Shown in pieces: positions 27,269 through 36,811 of a stretch of DNA of 64,000 bases. Location: the NCBI RefSeq assembly GCF_011440305.1, contig NZ_JAAOIW010000007.1:248001-312000 (forward strand), given 5' to 3'. The notes under the pieces were generated by a model that had not been told where the DNA came from, ran no database searches, and worked only from the letters and a program-made list of their open reading frames with translations. Each line of letters opens with the position of its first letter. Position 1 is the first letter of the stretch. Position numbers and translations under genes: made by a program. Source of the DNA: Paenibacillus agricola. GTDB taxonomy: Bacteria > Bacillota > Bacilli > Paenibacillales > NBRC-103111.

Positions 27269-28117
27269 TTAGGATCCTAATCGTTGTCTCGCATCAGCTG
27301 CACGCTTCAAGGCTTGGCCGATAAAATTAATACACAGCATCATAATGAAAATTAGCAAGGAAGCCGGCAGCCATATCCACCATTTGTTTTGCAAAACCTC
27401 CGGGTTGATCGCATAGCTGACTAACGTACCAAGGCTTGGTGTGCCTTCCGGCAGTCCAAAGCCCAGATAGCTTAAACCGGACTCAATCCCGATATTGCCG
27501 GCAAGTGTCAACGTCAAATTCACAATAATGATCGAGCTGAGATTCGGAAAAATCTCCCTGACAATAATTTTCCAATCCGGCGTGCCCAGCGTCTTTGAAG
27601 CGCTGACGTAGTCCAGCTCCCGTTCCGCCAGCATTTTGGCGCGGATGAGCCGCGCTTTACCTGTCCATAAAAAAGCACTCATAATGAGGACAAACATCAC
27701 GACATCATTCCTCGGGACAATCGTGATAAAAACAATCAGCAGCATCAGAAACGGCAAGACGAGAATAAAATCAATCAACCGCATAATGAGATTATCGATA
27801 ACACCGCCAAAATATCCAGCGACCGAGCCAACGACCAAACCGACGAAGCCAGTAAGCAGGGTAATAATGAAACCGATTGTAAAAGAGTTCCTTGCACCGA
27901 TAACTAGCTGTCCAAAAATATCCCTGCCTCCATAATCGGTACCTAACCAATGGTCAGCGGATGGCGGCTCATAAATTGCGAACAAATCAACCTTGACGAC
28001 TTCCTCTTGGTCTAATACAAGCGTCGAAGCATAGACCACAATCAGCAGGAGCGAAAGCAGCAGCAGAGAGCTGAAAGCCCATTTATCTTTCACGACTTCC
28101 CGCCAAAGGATATTCAC
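27269..28117 (-). CDS. Peptide ABC importer permease, OppC type
   Basis: Inner-membrane permease of 282 residues. TM1 is near the N-terminus, followed by the extracellular segment with DHWLGTDYGGRDIFGQLVIGARNS, the strongest OppC marker. The EAA-type loop ELDYVSASKTLGTPDWKIIVREIFPN and the segment SGLSYLGFGLPEGTPSLG are present. It sits 14 nt before the receptor gene and 36 nt after OppB on the same strand. Confidence 0.93.
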   Translation of the reverse strand: MNILWREVVKDKWAFSSLLLLSLLLIVVYASTLVLDQEEVVKVDLFAIYEPPSADHWLGTDYGGRDIFGQLVIGARNSFTIGFIITLLTGFVGLVVGSVAGYFGGVIDNLIMRLIDFILVLPFLMLLIVFITIVPRNDVVMFVLIMSAFLWTGKARLIRAKMLAERELDYVSASKTLGTPDWKIIVREIFPNLSSIIIVNLTLTLAGNIGIESGLSYLGFGLPEGTPSLGTLVSYAINPEVLQNKWWIWLPASLLIFIMMLCINFIGQALKRAADARQRLGS

Positions 28118-28153
28118 ATTCCATCGCCCCCTATTCCTCTACTAGACTGTACC

Positions 28154-29122
28154 TTATTCTATTCGTATACGCGGGTCTACAAGGCTCAAAATCAAGTCGG
28201 ATAATAATGTTCCTATTAATGTAGCCACCCCAGATATCATCACGAGCGCAGTCACGACGCTATAATCCCGCTGGGTAATCGATTGAAGGAACAGTTGCCC
28301 GATCCCCGGGTAGCTGAAGATCGACTCCAGAAAAATCGAACCGCCGATCAATCCGGTAATTTCGTAGCCAAGGAAAGCAGCAATAGGGATAAACGAGCTT
28401 CGCAAAATATGGCGGGAATAAATCCGTGATTCCGGTACGCCTTTGGCTCTCGCGGTTTTCACAAAATCCTTCATTTTCGTCTCAATGATCTCACTCCGCA
28501 AATATTGAATCACGCCCACAGTACCAATGAGTGCCCCCGATAAGGCTGGCAATAAAAGATGATGCAGCCTATTGAGATAATAATCGAATGTCCCTGCCTC
28601 CAGCTGGATATCGACGCTTCCGCCAGTGGGAAACCAGCCTAATGTAAAACCGAACAGAAACAGCATCAATACCGCAAAAATAAATAAAGGGGTCGCAAAG
28701 CTCACATAGCTGTATCCAACGATTAGCTTGTCCGCCCATGAATCATTCCATCTCCCCGATAGGATACCCAAGGGGACGGCGATCAGGTAGGTCAGCACGA
28801 CAATACAAACAGATAACAAAACCGTATTCCCTATCCTTTGGGCAAGCAGCTCGGTCACAGGCTGCTGGTGCGTATAAGAAAGGCCCAGGTCGCCTTGCAG
28901 CAAGTTGCTGACCCATCTGGTGTACTGCACATATAAAGGATCGTTTAACCCGAGCTTCGCTTTAAGCTCAGCCAAGGTTTGCATATCCATCTTCGGGTTA
29001 TCCGCCAATTGCCCCGTCAAGGCGTCGCCTGGCATCGCTTTGGCTAGAACGAAGATGAGCACGCTCAATAAAACCAATTGGGGGATCATGATGGCGATTC
29101 GCCGCAAAATAATGGTCCACAT
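28154..29122 (-). CDS. Peptide ABC importer permease, OppB type
   Basis: Inner-membrane permease of 322 residues with the OppB hallmarks: an N-terminal helix starting MWTIILRRIAIMIPQL, AMPGDALTGQL, a conserved QYTRWVSNLLQGDLGLSY segment, the EAA-like loop FVKTARAKGVPESRIYSRHILR and the C-terminal ESIFSYPGIGQLFLQSITQRDY. It is 17 nt after the OppF gene. Together with OppC it forms the translocation pore. Confidence 0.94.
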   Translation of the reverse strand: MWTIILRRIAIMIPQLVLLSVLIFVLAKAMPGDALTGQLADNPKMDMQTLAELKAKLGLNDPLYVQYTRWVSNLLQGDLGLSYTHQQPVTELLAQRIGNTVLLSVCIVVLTYLIAVPLGILSGRWNDSWADKLIVGYSYVSFATPLFIFAVLMLFLFGFTLGWFPTGGSVDIQLEAGTFDYYLNRLHHLLLPALSGALIGTVGVIQYLRSEIIETKMKDFVKTARAKGVPESRIYSRHILRSSFIPIAAFLGYEITGLIGGSIFLESIFSYPGIGQLFLQSITQRDYSVVTALVMISGVATLIGTLLSDLILSLVDPRIRIE

Positions 29123-29139
29123 AGCTCATTCCCCTGTTT

Positions 29140-30066
29140 CTATAAGATCGCAGCCGAGTGCGTTTTTGTTATCCGTTTCAACGGGTGGACCCTGCCCTCG
29201 TGGTCAAAGTATTGATCGGCATGCAGCTCATATTCCTGCTCGATCTGCTGCCGAAGCTGCATTTGCGCCTGCCGCTGCCTAGGATTGGGATTCGGGATCG
29301 CCGATAACAGCCTTTTGGCATACATATGCTGCGGATGGTCGAATAGTTCATCCCTCGTCCCTTCCTCAACCAACCGCCCGCGGTACATAATGCCAACGCG
29401 GTCACACATGTGGCGGATAATACCCAAGTCATGGCTAATCAATAAATAGGTAAGCTGGAATTCCTGTTGGATTTCCTTCATGAAATTCAGCACCTGCGCT
29501 TGTACAGAAACATCAAGCGATGATACAGGCTCATCCGCAATAATTAGCTTCGGATTCAGCATGAGCGCCCTTGCAATCCCAATCCGCTGCCGCTGCCCGC
29601 CTGAAAACTCATGTGGGTATTTAAACACCGCTTCCGGGTGCAAGCCCACTCTTTCAATGATCTGCTGCACTTTCCTTAGTTCCTCTTGCGGAGACAGCCT
29701 CTCAAAATTACGAAGAGGCTCTGCAACAATATCTATGACGCGTTTTCTTGGATTCAGTGAGGAATACGGGTCTTGAAAGATCATTTGGATATCTCTGCGA
29801 TAAGGGGCGAACTGACGCCGGCTCAGCTTGGAAATCCGGCTTCCCTCCAGAAAGATTTCCCCGGATGTCGCTTGGATCAGCCCGATGATCGTCCGGCCCG
29901 CCGTGGTTTTACCGCATCCCGACTCTCCTACCAAGCCGTAGGTTTCTCCTCGCTGTAGCTCAAAGCTAATACCATCGACAGCCTTTACTTGGTCGATGAC
30001 CCCCCGCAGCAACCCGCCGCGTATGGGATAATGTACGTTTAACTCATTTACTTTAAGAAAGGCCAT
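29140..30066 (-). CDS. Peptide ABC importer ATP-binding protein, OppF type
   Basis: Cytoplasmic ATPase of 308 residues. An open frame extends 97 codons further upstream within the OppD gene, but the family N-terminus [18 protein letters not shown] and the Shine-Dalgarno GGGAGG eight bases before ATG 30066 set the start; it then overlaps OppD by 14 nt. Walker A GESGCGKTT, signature FSGGQRQRIG, Walker B LIIADEPVSSLDVS, H-loop ISHDLG. The C-terminal peptide-transporter extension includes HPQHMYAKRLLSAIPNPNP; the iron-sulfur-type cysteines seen in some OppD/F proteins are absent here. Confidence 0.93.
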   Translation of the reverse strand: MAFLKVNELNVHYPIRGGLLRGVIDQVKAVDGISFELQRGETYGLVGESGCGKTTAGRTIIGLIQATSGEIFLEGSRISKLSRRQFAPYRRDIQMIFQDPYSSLNPRKRVIDIVAEPLRNFERLSPQEELRKVQQIIERVGLHPEAVFKYPHEFSGGQRQRIGIARALMLNPKLIIADEPVSSLDVSVQAQVLNFMKEIQQEFQLTYLLISHDLGIIRHMCDRVGIMYRGRLVEEGTRDELFDHPQHMYAKRLLSAIPNPNPRQRQAQMQLRQQIEQEYELHADQYFDHEGRVHPLKRITKTHSAAIL

Positions 30067-31072
30067 CGCATATGCCTCCCTTGGGCTGATCGGGGAAATA
30101 AAAGCTCCGGTAACAGGTGCAGCGCACCCAATGCCCCGGCTCCACTTCCCGTAAGATCGGATTCTCTTCGTGCTCGGTTGCAGGAATCCAGTTGATACGC
30201 GACTGAAATCGGCAGCCTGCTGTTGCCAATTGCTGCAGCGGTGGTACAATCCCTTGAATGACATGTAGCTTCTCATGAGGTGTTTGCAGGGAAGGAATCG
30301 AATGAAGGAGAGAACGTGTATAGGGGTGCAGCGGGCGGTCAAATAAGGTTTCCACATCGGCTAATTCCACGATTTCTCCCGCATACATGACCGCCACACG
30401 GTCCGCCATTTCAGCCACGATACCCAAATTATGCGTGATCAGCATAATCCCCGTATTTGTTTGCTGCTGGAGCTCTTTGAGCAACGCCATAATTTGTGCT
30501 TGAATCGTAACATCCAGCGCCGTAGTCGGTTCATCGGCGATAAGCAGCACCGGATCGCAGGCAATCGCCATCGCAATCATAATGCGCTGCCTCAAGCCAC
30601 CTGACAGCTGGTGAGGGTAGCGCCCATAGATTTCTCCTGGATTTGTAATCCCCACTCGCTCCAGCAAGTCCAAAGTCCGCTGCCGTTTATGATCAGGAGA
30701 AAGCGTCGTGTGGTAGTCCAGGCTTTCCTCAATTTGTCTGCCTGCCGTCATTAACGGATTCAGCGCAGAAAGCGGATCTTGAAAGATCATGCCAATTTTG
30801 CGGCCACGAATGGCATTCAGCTCATGGACACCCAACGCTAGCATATCCATGCCTTCGAATCGAATCGAGCCTTCCAGCTTCGTTCTCTCCGGTGCATGCA
30901 GCCCAGTAATAGCAAGCGCCAATGCGCTTTTCCCGCATCCAGACTCGCCTACGATGGCCAGCACTTCATTGGAATGAACGTTTAAGGTGACACCGCCAAC
31001 CGCGGCAAAATATTCTTTTTGGATACGAAAAGAAACCCGCAAATTTTCAATCTGCAAAACCGGTTGTGTCAC
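30053..31072 (-). CDS. Peptide ABC importer ATP-binding protein, OppD type
   Basis: Cytoplasmic ATPase of 339 residues and first gene of the operon. Walker [11 protein letters not shown]-loop [12 protein letters not shown], signature LSGGLRQR, Walker [16 protein letters not shown]-loop ITHNLG. The C-terminal oligopeptide domain has [14 protein letters not shown] and then cysteines in TAGCRFQ and WVRCTCY. The last part of the tail ([14 protein letters not shown]) overlaps the OppF start. Stop and start overlap by 14 nt, so OppF translation is coupled. Confidence 0.93.
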   Translation of the reverse strand: MTQPVLQIENLRVSFRIQKEYFAAVGGVTLNVHSNEVLAIVGESGCGKSALALAITGLHAPERTKLEGSIRFEGMDMLALGVHELNAIRGRKIGMIFQDPLSALNPLMTAGRQIEESLDYHTTLSPDHKRQRTLDLLERVGITNPGEIYGRYPHQLSGGLRQRIMIAMAIACDPVLLIADEPTTALDVTIQAQIMALLKELQQQTNTGIMLITHNLGIVAEMADRVAVMYAGEIVELADVETLFDRPLHPYTRSLLHSIPSLQTPHEKLHVIQGIVPPLQQLATAGCRFQSRINWIPATEHEENPILREVEPGHWVRCTCYRSFYFPDQPKGGICDGLS

Positions 31073-31396
31073 TCCAACATCACCCCTGCCGTTGCATCTA
31101 AGTTCCGCTTGTTACCCACTTATCTTTTTATGTAAGTAATTCTAGGAAAGTACCTCCATTCCTTTTCAATGCCGAAAAAATTGTATACCTGCCAATGCCA
31201 GCCCTAAATAATTGATCCTGAGAACAAAAAAAACACTTTGAGAACTATATTCTCAAAGTATTCTTATGATAATAATATAACGTGCCACTGGACCTACAAT
31301 TAGTCATTGTGCTGAATACGCAACTACAAAGTTCAATAATAAGAGATTAGCATAATTGCTAAGTAGTGTGCCTTCAATACCACTCTTCGAAAACGT
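31073..31396. other. Intergenic region between the peptide importer and the PhnA-like gene
   Basis: This 324-bp AT-rich stretch contains the upstream region of the OppD gene and a terminator-like hairpin (31235-31259) facing the PhnA-like gene. No coding sequence is apparent, and I could not assign a promoter. Confidence 0.5.
31228..31259 (-). terminator. Terminator-like hairpin downstream of the PhnA-like gene
   Basis: Perfect ten-base arms (ACTTTGAGAA / TTCTCAAAGT, 31235-31259) with loop CTATA. On the minus strand they are followed by GTTTTTTTTG, a good U-tract. It lies 138 nt after the PhnA-like stop codon. Confidence 0.75.
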
Positions 31397-31738
31397 TTAT
31401 ACCTTTTTAACAAATTCGGATTTTAATTTCATCGCTCCAAAGCCATCAATTTTACAATCAATATCATGATCTCCATCAACTAAACGTATATTTTTCACTT
31501 TGGTGCCTACTTTTACGACTAAGGAGCTTCCTTTTACCTTTAGATCCTTGATTACCGTTACTGTATCGCCATCGTTTAATACATTGCCATTGGCATCTTT
31601 GATAATTGGGGGTTCTTCGCCATTCTCGGTATCCAATTCTAAAGTCCACTCATGGGCACATTCCGGGCAAATCAAAAGACTCCCGTCCTCATACGTGTAC
31701 GCTGAATTGCATTTTGGGCAATTAGGTAAGTCGATCAC
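31397..31738 (-). CDS. PhnA/YjdM-family zinc-ribbon protein
   Basis: Small cytoplasmic protein of 113 residues. An N-terminal zinc ribbon has Cys pairs C7-x2-C10 and C24-x2-C27 (NCPKC, ICPEC), followed by an acidic stretch and the conserved beta-barrel-like C-terminal domain with [20 protein letters not shown] and [20 protein letters not shown]. The family was named for a role in phosphonate use, but most members, this one included, have no phosphonate genes nearby and no proven function. It is monocistronic, with a terminator downstream. Confidence 0.93.
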   Translation of the reverse strand: MIDLPNCPKCNSAYTYEDGSLLICPECAHEWTLELDTENGEEPPIIKDANGNVLNDGDTVTVIKDLKVKGSSLVVKVGTKVKNIRLVDGDHDIDCKIDGFGAMKLKSEFVKKV

Positions 31739-31967
31739 ATTTCATTCCTCCATCGTTTTTGTCAAACGTTATTGTTAAAAAATCATCGGCCAGTCTAGCT
31801 TCTTAGGTGCTCCGAGCTTTTTGTTCTATAATAACACTTCGCTTTGGATCATGCATAACAAATGGTTAGGAATCCACAATGCTCGGTCTAATGAGCCTTC
31901 TTCGACCGAGATTACACTGCTGACTACCTACACGGGTAAAGAGAGCCCTCGTTATCACTTCTGTAAA

Positions 31968-33452
31968 TTACAAATCCGGTAAATTTCCGGATTTTGTCCC
32001 TACCCGGTAAGGCGTCGAGATGCCTTCATAATTGAACATCATGCTCATCCCCATGGAGGCGTGCATTAAATTGTGGCAATGCATCATCCATAGCCCAGGA
32101 TTATCCGCTTTTACATACACCTCGAAGGTCTCACCTTGTTGCGTTAAAAGGGTATCCAGATAAACGGGGCTTCCTTGCAGCGGCTGGCCATTACGGCTCA
32201 GTACCCGAAAGGTATGCCCATGCAAATGAAAGGGGTGGTCGCCGCCGCCGGCATTCGTGATCGTGATTTTCACATTCTCCCCCTCAGCAACAACCATCGG
32301 TGGTATTTCATGAAAACTTTGGCCATTAATCGTATTGATGAACAAATTTTGATCGAGCTTTATTTGCAGATTTTGGTCGAAAATAAATCGCTCCACGGAA
32401 TCATTCGGAACCGGCGCTCCATAGTTGGCAAAGGTGAATACAGTACGCTCTGGACGGGTGAGCGGCTCGCTGCCTACTCCCACTATTACCTTTAAACCTG
32501 CTGCTTCGCTCGCCAAGATGACCTTACCTTGTTCCGGCATCTGCAAGAGCAGATCATAACGTTGCCCGGCGCCAATATTGAAATCATGATGATCCAACAT
32601 TCCAGGTTCGTTCAGATCATGACCATCCAAGGCGATAATACGGTAAGAGGCACCATTAACGCTCATGTCAAACGTGTCATTCGCGGCATTAATCACCCTC
32701 AGCCTTAGCTTCTCCCCAGGCGCCGCCTCGACACTCCATCCCTTCGCTGAGCCATTCACGAGAAAAGTCCCGTTCAATTGCTGTAGAAGGATGCTTTCCT
32801 CCTGATCGTAATCGAATGTTTCTTTTTTCGGCTCCACAATAAATCGCCCAAGTAAACCCTTCTTGACCTGCTCCGAGCTGGCCTGATGGGAATGGTACCA
32901 ATACGTGCCCGGAGAAACCGCTACGAATTCATATATAAATTGCTCCCCGGGCTTCACAGCGTCTTGAGTCACCCCGGCCACCCCATCCTGCGAGCAAGGA
33001 AGCACAATCCCATGCCAATGAACGGTTACCCCTTCTTGAATATCCTGATTGTCAAGCACGACACGGACCCGATCACCTTCCGTGACACGAATTTCCGGAC
33101 CTGGCGTTATGCCGTTGAATGCCCAGACCTTCTCGGACTGTCCGTTATCCAACTCCTGAATGGTCTGTGCCGCAGTCAGCCGAAACTCTTGAACGGGTGC
33201 ATCACTCACACCCGCGGTTATTTCTTTACATGACCGTGCTGCTTGCTCAGATACACCTTCCTTAGCAAGCTCGCCTTCGTGTGCGTGTTTGGCTCCCCCA
33301 TCCATGTGATGCATTTGTCCCATATTCACTTCGAGTGGCTTCTGCAGCCGTATTTGCCAAAAATAAGTTCCCGCCGTTGCACCGAGCAAGATGACGACTG
33401 CCAATAAAATCAAGCTGATATTCCATTTCCACGTAAGCTTACGCATTAACAA
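31968..33452 (-). CDS. Multicopper oxidase (laccase-like)
   Basis: Membrane-anchored oxidase of 494 residues that couples one-electron oxidation of substrates (Cu(I), phenols or metals) to reduction of O2 to water. One N-terminal membrane helix (about 8-29) and a His/Met-rich stretch (MGQMHHMDGG) precede three cupredoxin domains. Copper ligands are visible: HWHG, YWYHSHQ, HPFHLHGHTF and HCHNLMHASMGM, which holds the type 1 Cys, His and a candidate axial Met. The gene is 54 nt after the NmrA-like gene stop on the same strand. The gap contains inverted repeats also found before that gene, so both may be controlled by one repressor. Confidence 0.94.
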   Translation of the reverse strand: MLMRKLTWKWNISLILLAVVILLGATAGTYFWQIRLQKPLEVNMGQMHHMDGGAKHAHEGELAKEGVSEQAARSCKEITAGVSDAPVQEFRLTAAQTIQELDNGQSEKVWAFNGITPGPEIRVTEGDRVRVVLDNQDIQEGVTVHWHGIVLPCSQDGVAGVTQDAVKPGEQFIYEFVAVSPGTYWYHSHQASSEQVKKGLLGRFIVEPKKETFDYDQEESILLQQLNGTFLVNGSAKGWSVEAAPGEKLRLRVINAANDTFDMSVNGASYRIIALDGHDLNEPGMLDHHDFNIGAGQRYDLLLQMPEQGKVILASEAAGLKVIVGVGSEPLTRPERTVFTFANYGAPVPNDSVERFIFDQNLQIKLDQNLFINTINGQSFHEIPPMVVAEGENVKITITNAGGGDHPFHLHGHTFRVLSRNGQPLQGSPVYLDTLLTQQGETFEVYVKADNPGLWMMHCHNLMHASMGMSMMFNYEGISTPYRVGTKSGNLPDL

Positions 33453-33468
33453 TCCCCCCTCTCTTGTA

Positions 33469-33493
33469 ATTGATTAATCAATAACTGTTATTG
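33469..33493. promoter_or_regulatory. Overlapping inverted repeats before the multicopper oxidase gene
   Basis: Two overlapping palindromes: ATTGATTAATCAAT (33469-33482) and CAATAACTGTTATTG (33479-33493). They share the half-site TTATTGA with the repeats upstream of the NmrA-like gene and lie 17-41 nt before the oxidase start. MarR- or TetR-type repressors bind sites of this shape. Confidence 0.55.
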
Positions 33494-33506
33494 AAATATT
33501 TTTTCC

Positions 33507-34469
33507 TCAGTTACGGTTTTGTAAAGCCCGAATTGTTGCTGTAATCCCGTCCGCGAACTTCGTGGCGGGTATTTTGCCAATTTGACGCTCGTACTTCTCT
33601 CCACTTAACGTCAACGGCTCTTCTGTTAAATAAAGCATCTCGACTATCTCCTTCATGACCGGGACGAACATTCCGAGCAGGGACAAGCCCATTTTGCCGA
33701 GAGGAATAACAGGCTTCGTGGCTCCGCTTGCTTGGCGAGCGATACGAACAATCTCCCTGCCGGAAATACTGCCAGGACCTGGAATATTCCAATTTTGGCC
33801 ATAAGCATGATCCCGGCTCGCAAGCTCTGCGATCATAATCGCCGCGTCCGGCAAGTACACATATTCACGAGGGACGTGCATGTTGCCGATGAAAAACGCC
33901 ATTTTGCCAGCGGCAATTGCCTCGAGTGTGCCTCCTAGATAAGAAGCTTGATTCGCTGTCGGTCCATAATAATCGGGTAGGCGAACAATCATGGCCTGCA
34001 CGTTGTTCCATCGGCTGCTGAAAATCATCTGCTCAAAAGCAAGCCTGATCTTGCCTTTCTTTGTGTGTGGCTGTTTAGGATGCTCCTCGGTCACTTTGTC
34101 CATCTGCCTTCTTCCGTATGGATAAATGCCATCTACCGCGACAACCTTCAAGCTTAGCCGGTTGGCTGCTTCCATGACCGCTTCACCTAGCGGAATCAAT
34201 TTGCTTGCCATCTCATTATACGGTACATTAGCGCAATGGAATAAAACATCCGTTCCTTCCGCGGCGGCAGCAATGTCGTCTGACCGGAATGCATCGCCGA
34301 CAGCCAGCGACAAATTGGACGGATTACCCAGCTGAGCCGCAAACTGTTCCAGCTTTTGGCGGGAACGTCCAAATGCAATCGTACTGATTCCCCGCTTGAC
34401 CAGCTCAGCCGTTATAACGGCACCCGTACCGCCAGTTGCTCCTACTACAATAACTCTATTCATGTTCAT
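33507..34469 (-). CDS. NAD(P)-binding SDR/NmrA-like epimerase-type protein
   Basis: Atypical short-chain dehydrogenase of about 320 residues. The Rossmann motif VVGATGGTGAV lies at the N-terminus; the segment YYGPTANQASYLGGTLEAI and the region with YVYLPDAA match NAD-dependent epimerases. The usual Ser-Tyr-Lys triad is not clear, since the YxxxK position reads YGRRQ. The frame opens at 34496, but GGAGAGG favours ATG 34469 or 34463; I used 34469. It precedes the multicopper oxidase on the same strand. Substrate is unknown; a role in quinone or redox stress handling is inference from the oxidase and the shared operator. Confidence 0.82.
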   Translation of the reverse strand: MNMNRVIVVGATGGTGAVITAELVKRGISTIAFGRSRQKLEQFAAQLGNPSNLSLAVGDAFRSDDIAAAAEGTDVLFHCANVPYNEMASKLIPLGEAVMEAANRLSLKVVAVDGIYPYGRRQMDKVTEEHPKQPHTKKGKIRLAFEQMIFSSRWNNVQAMIVRLPDYYGPTANQASYLGGTLEAIAAGKMAFFIGNMHVPREYVYLPDAAIMIAELASRDHAYGQNWNIPGPGSISGREIVRIARQASGATKPVIPLGKMGLSLLGMFVPVMKEIVEMLYLTEEPLTLSGEKYERQIGKIPATKFADGITATIRALQNRN

Positions 34470-34986
34470 CAACCTCTCCGTTTTGTTATTGATCAATTAC
34501 TAACTTCATTTAACATATCAAATTGTTATTGATTAGTCAATAACAATTTTACGCAGCTTATTTTGCGGGTTCAAAAATACACATACGATGGCTCCTGCAC
34601 CTACTCCGAGAAAGAGATCGTATTCCACCACTCTTGAAACACAAGTTTCCATTAATTTACTTTACCATTCCCTTTCTTTCCATACAGCTTTATGAATAAT
34701 TATTCACTGCCCAAGCCGTTTACAGTTATTAGAAACTAAGGTAATCTATTGGTACTGGAGACATGGGCTCTAGGCTGTCGATAAAATTCTCGACGGTCTT
34801 TTATAGGATCTCTAAACTTTCTTATATTTTTGCTTCCCTTCACAAAAAATACAACAATAAAGACCGTCTTTTGGGTAATGATAAATACCATTAAGGCTAT
34901 TCCCAAATGAGCCACTCATACAAGATTCTTCTGTACTCAGTCATGTGGGGGATACGATATAGATATGATTAGAGAGGACTGTTTGT
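34470..34986. other. Divergent intergenic region between the NmrA-like and diacylglycerol-kinase-like genes
   Basis: This 517-bp non-coding stretch carries the operator repeats of the NmrA-like gene near its left end (34488-34548). The middle is AT-rich with no coding frame of interest. Near the right end TATGAT at about 34963 and AGAGGA before the ATG at 34987 are candidate expression signals for the kinase-like gene. Confidence 0.45.
34521..34548. promoter_or_regulatory. Perfect 12-bp inverted repeat before the NmrA-like gene
   Basis: Arms AATTGTTATTGA (34521-34532) and TCAATAACAATT (34537-34548) with spacer TTAG are perfectly complementary. A second shorter palindrome, ATTGATCAAT, lies at 34488-34497, nearer the start codon. 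Both carry the half-site TTATTGA found before the multicopper oxidase. AT richness and lack of a T-run argue against a terminator. Confidence 0.6.
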
Positions 34987-35877
34987 ATGAAAAAAGCCAT
35001 GGTTATTATCAACCCCTCTTCCGGCAAAGAAGAAGCGCTCAACCATCTCATAAGCGTTGAAGAATTTCTGCGTGACCATGGATACGAGGTTTCAGTCAAT
35101 AAGACGGCCAAAGTACTGGATGCCACCGATTTTTGTATTTCTGCGTGCAAGGACTGCTATGACCTGGTCGTTTCCATCGGCGGAGACGGCACGATTCACG
35201 AAACCATTAATGGACTGATCGATCAGGAGCATCGCCCGAAGCTCGGTGTAATCCCTATGGGTACCGTTAATGATTTTGCCCGCGCGCTGCAAATTCCATT
35301 AAATCCAGCCATGGCCATCCAAACACTCACTTCTTCCAAAGTGAAAAAAGTAGATATGGGTCGATTGAATAACCAGTTGTTCGCCAATGTCGTTGCCGCA
35401 GGTTCACTTGCTGAATCGCTGTCTGCCGTAACGTCAGAGGATAAATCCAAGCTTGGCTCTTTTGCCTACATTAAAGAAGCCATTAAAGATCTTACAAGTA
35501 ACCCTGCCTTGCACCTCGTCATTCGCCATGATGGACAGCTATGGGAAGGCGAATCCTCGCTCTTTCTCGCCGCTTTGACAAACTCAGTGGGTGGGTTCGA
35601 GAACTTGGCGCCAGACGCGGCTGTCGACGATGGCCTTATTCACTGCTTTATTATCAAAGATCTCAATATCTTCAACACCATTACAGTCAGCTTATCTTTA
35701 CTGTTTGGCAACCTCAAGGGTCATAAGGATGTTATTTATTTTACTGCAAAACATGTAAGTGTAAGCTCCCCAGAATCTGTTAGAACCAATGTTGATGGCG
35801 AAGAAGGGCCTGCTTTGCCCATTGAGCTCAGTATTATTCCTCGTCATATTGAGGTAATTGTGCCGGATGAGGAGTAA
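34987..35877 (+). CDS. Diacylglycerol/lipid kinase family protein (DgkB/YegS-like)
   Basis: Cytoplasmic lipid kinase of 296 residues. Family motifs: INPSSGKEEA at the N-terminus, the nucleotide-binding GGDGTIHE, the loop GVIPMGTVNDFARAL, and in the C-terminal domain NLAPDAAVDDGLIHCFII. Members phosphorylate diacylglycerol or related lipids with ATP, but specificity varies, and some act on sphingoid bases. Divergent from the NmrA-like gene. The AraC-type gene follows after about 40 nt and may be cotranscribed, though the functions look unrelated. Confidence 0.93.
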   Translation: MKKAMVIINPSSGKEEALNHLISVEEFLRDHGYEVSVNKTAKVLDATDFCISACKDCYDLVVSIGGDGTIHETINGLIDQEHRPKLGVIPMGTVNDFARALQIPLNPAMAIQTLTSSKVKKVDMGRLNNQLFANVVAAGSLAESLSAVTSEDKSKLGSFAYIKEAIKDLTSNPALHLVIRHDGQLWEGESSLFLAALTNSVGGFENLAPDAAVDDGLIHCFIIKDLNIFNTITVSLSLLFGNLKGHKDVIYFTAKHVSVSSPESVRTNVDGEEGPALPIELSIIPRHIEVIVPDEE

Positions 35878-35917
35878 GCCAGCCATGTAAAATACTTTTC
35901 ATTATGGAGTGGATGTC

Positions 35918-36781
35918 GTGACTCTTGAAGCCAGTTATACCCGGACCGCTGCATTCTTTATCAGCTATAAAGACGACATCCAAGAGCAGCGTGAACCAGT
36001 TGGGCATTTCCATGATTCATTTGAGTTGGTTTACTTCTCCAGGGCGGACATTCAGATCTTTCTTAAAGATAAGCAGTATCAGATTCATGATGGCGATTTG
36101 CTGCTTATCAACGAATTTGACATTCATCGGATACTCTATAAGCCCAACTCCCACTATACTCGTTACGTTATTAACTTTAAGCACAATTTCATCCGCGACT
36201 TACTTGTACTGCTACAATTGGAGACCACGTTCAATTCCTTGGTGCAAAGTCAGACCCATACCATTTCGCTGGATTTGAAACAGCGGTATAAAATTGAACA
36301 ATTATTTAAAGCATTATATGATATGCAGGAAGATTCGGTCGAAAAAATCGACTTGACCCTGGAGCCCTCCATCAAGATGAATTTGTTATTGCTGCTTATT
36401 GAATATTATCAGTTAGTTCAGATGAAAGCGTATCGTAAACGCGAGGATTTTGACAAAGAAGTTCAGGAAATCATTCATTTTATTGATACTAGGTTTATGG
36501 AGGATATACAACTAGAGGATTTGGAGCAATTATTGGGAATAAGCAAGTACACGATTTGCCGGATATTCAAGAAATCGACTCGTTTTACTTTCAGCGAATA
36601 CTTACAGCATCGCCGAATTATTGAAGCCCAAAAAAAACTTATTTCATCTGATAAGCCGATTATTGAAATCGGACTGGAGTGCGGCTTTCAAAATTTACAA
36701 CATTTTTACAGAGTTTTCAAGAAAATCTCCAATTGTACCCCTTCTCAATATCGAAAACAGAAGCACCACAACGGATTGTGA
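35918..36781 (+). CDS. AraC-family transcriptional regulator with cupin-like sensor domain
   Basis: Cytoplasmic regulator of 287 residues. The N-terminal cupin-like domain contains EPVGHFHDSFELVYF and DGDLLLINEFDIHRI, positions where arabinose-type ligands bind in AraC. The C-terminal HTH pair is LEQLLGISKYTICRIFKKSTRFTFSEYL and IGLECGFQNLQHFYRVFKKISNCTPSQYR. The frame opens with GTG at 35909, which lies within GGAG (35906-35909), so GTG 35918, eight bases on, is the better start. It converges with the PhyH-type gene at 36812; its targets are not evident. Confidence 0.88.
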   Translation: MTLEASYTRTAAFFISYKDDIQEQREPVGHFHDSFELVYFSRADIQIFLKDKQYQIHDGDLLLINEFDIHRILYKPNSHYTRYVINFKHNFIRDLLVLLQLETTFNSLVQSQTHTISLDLKQRYKIEQLFKALYDMQEDSVEKIDLTLEPSIKMNLLLLLIEYYQLVQMKAYRKREDFDKEVQEIIHFIDTRFMEDIQLEDLEQLLGISKYTICRIFKKSTRFTFSEYLQHRRIIEAQKKLISSDKPIIEIGLECGFQNLQHFYRVFKKISNCTPSQYRKQKHHNGL

Positions 36782-36811
36782 GGCCTCTGCTGCCGAAATA
36801 TAGAAGATGCA

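Noticed and set aside
30067-30357. 97-residue extension on the OppF-type ATPase
   Set aside because: It lies inside the OppD coding sequence, and GGGAGG eight bases before ATG 30066 plus the family N-terminus fix the start.
34792-34872. Distant inverted repeat GACGGTCTTT / AAAGACCGTC
   Set aside because: The arms are about 60 nt apart and imperfect, with no linked gene feature; probably coincidental.
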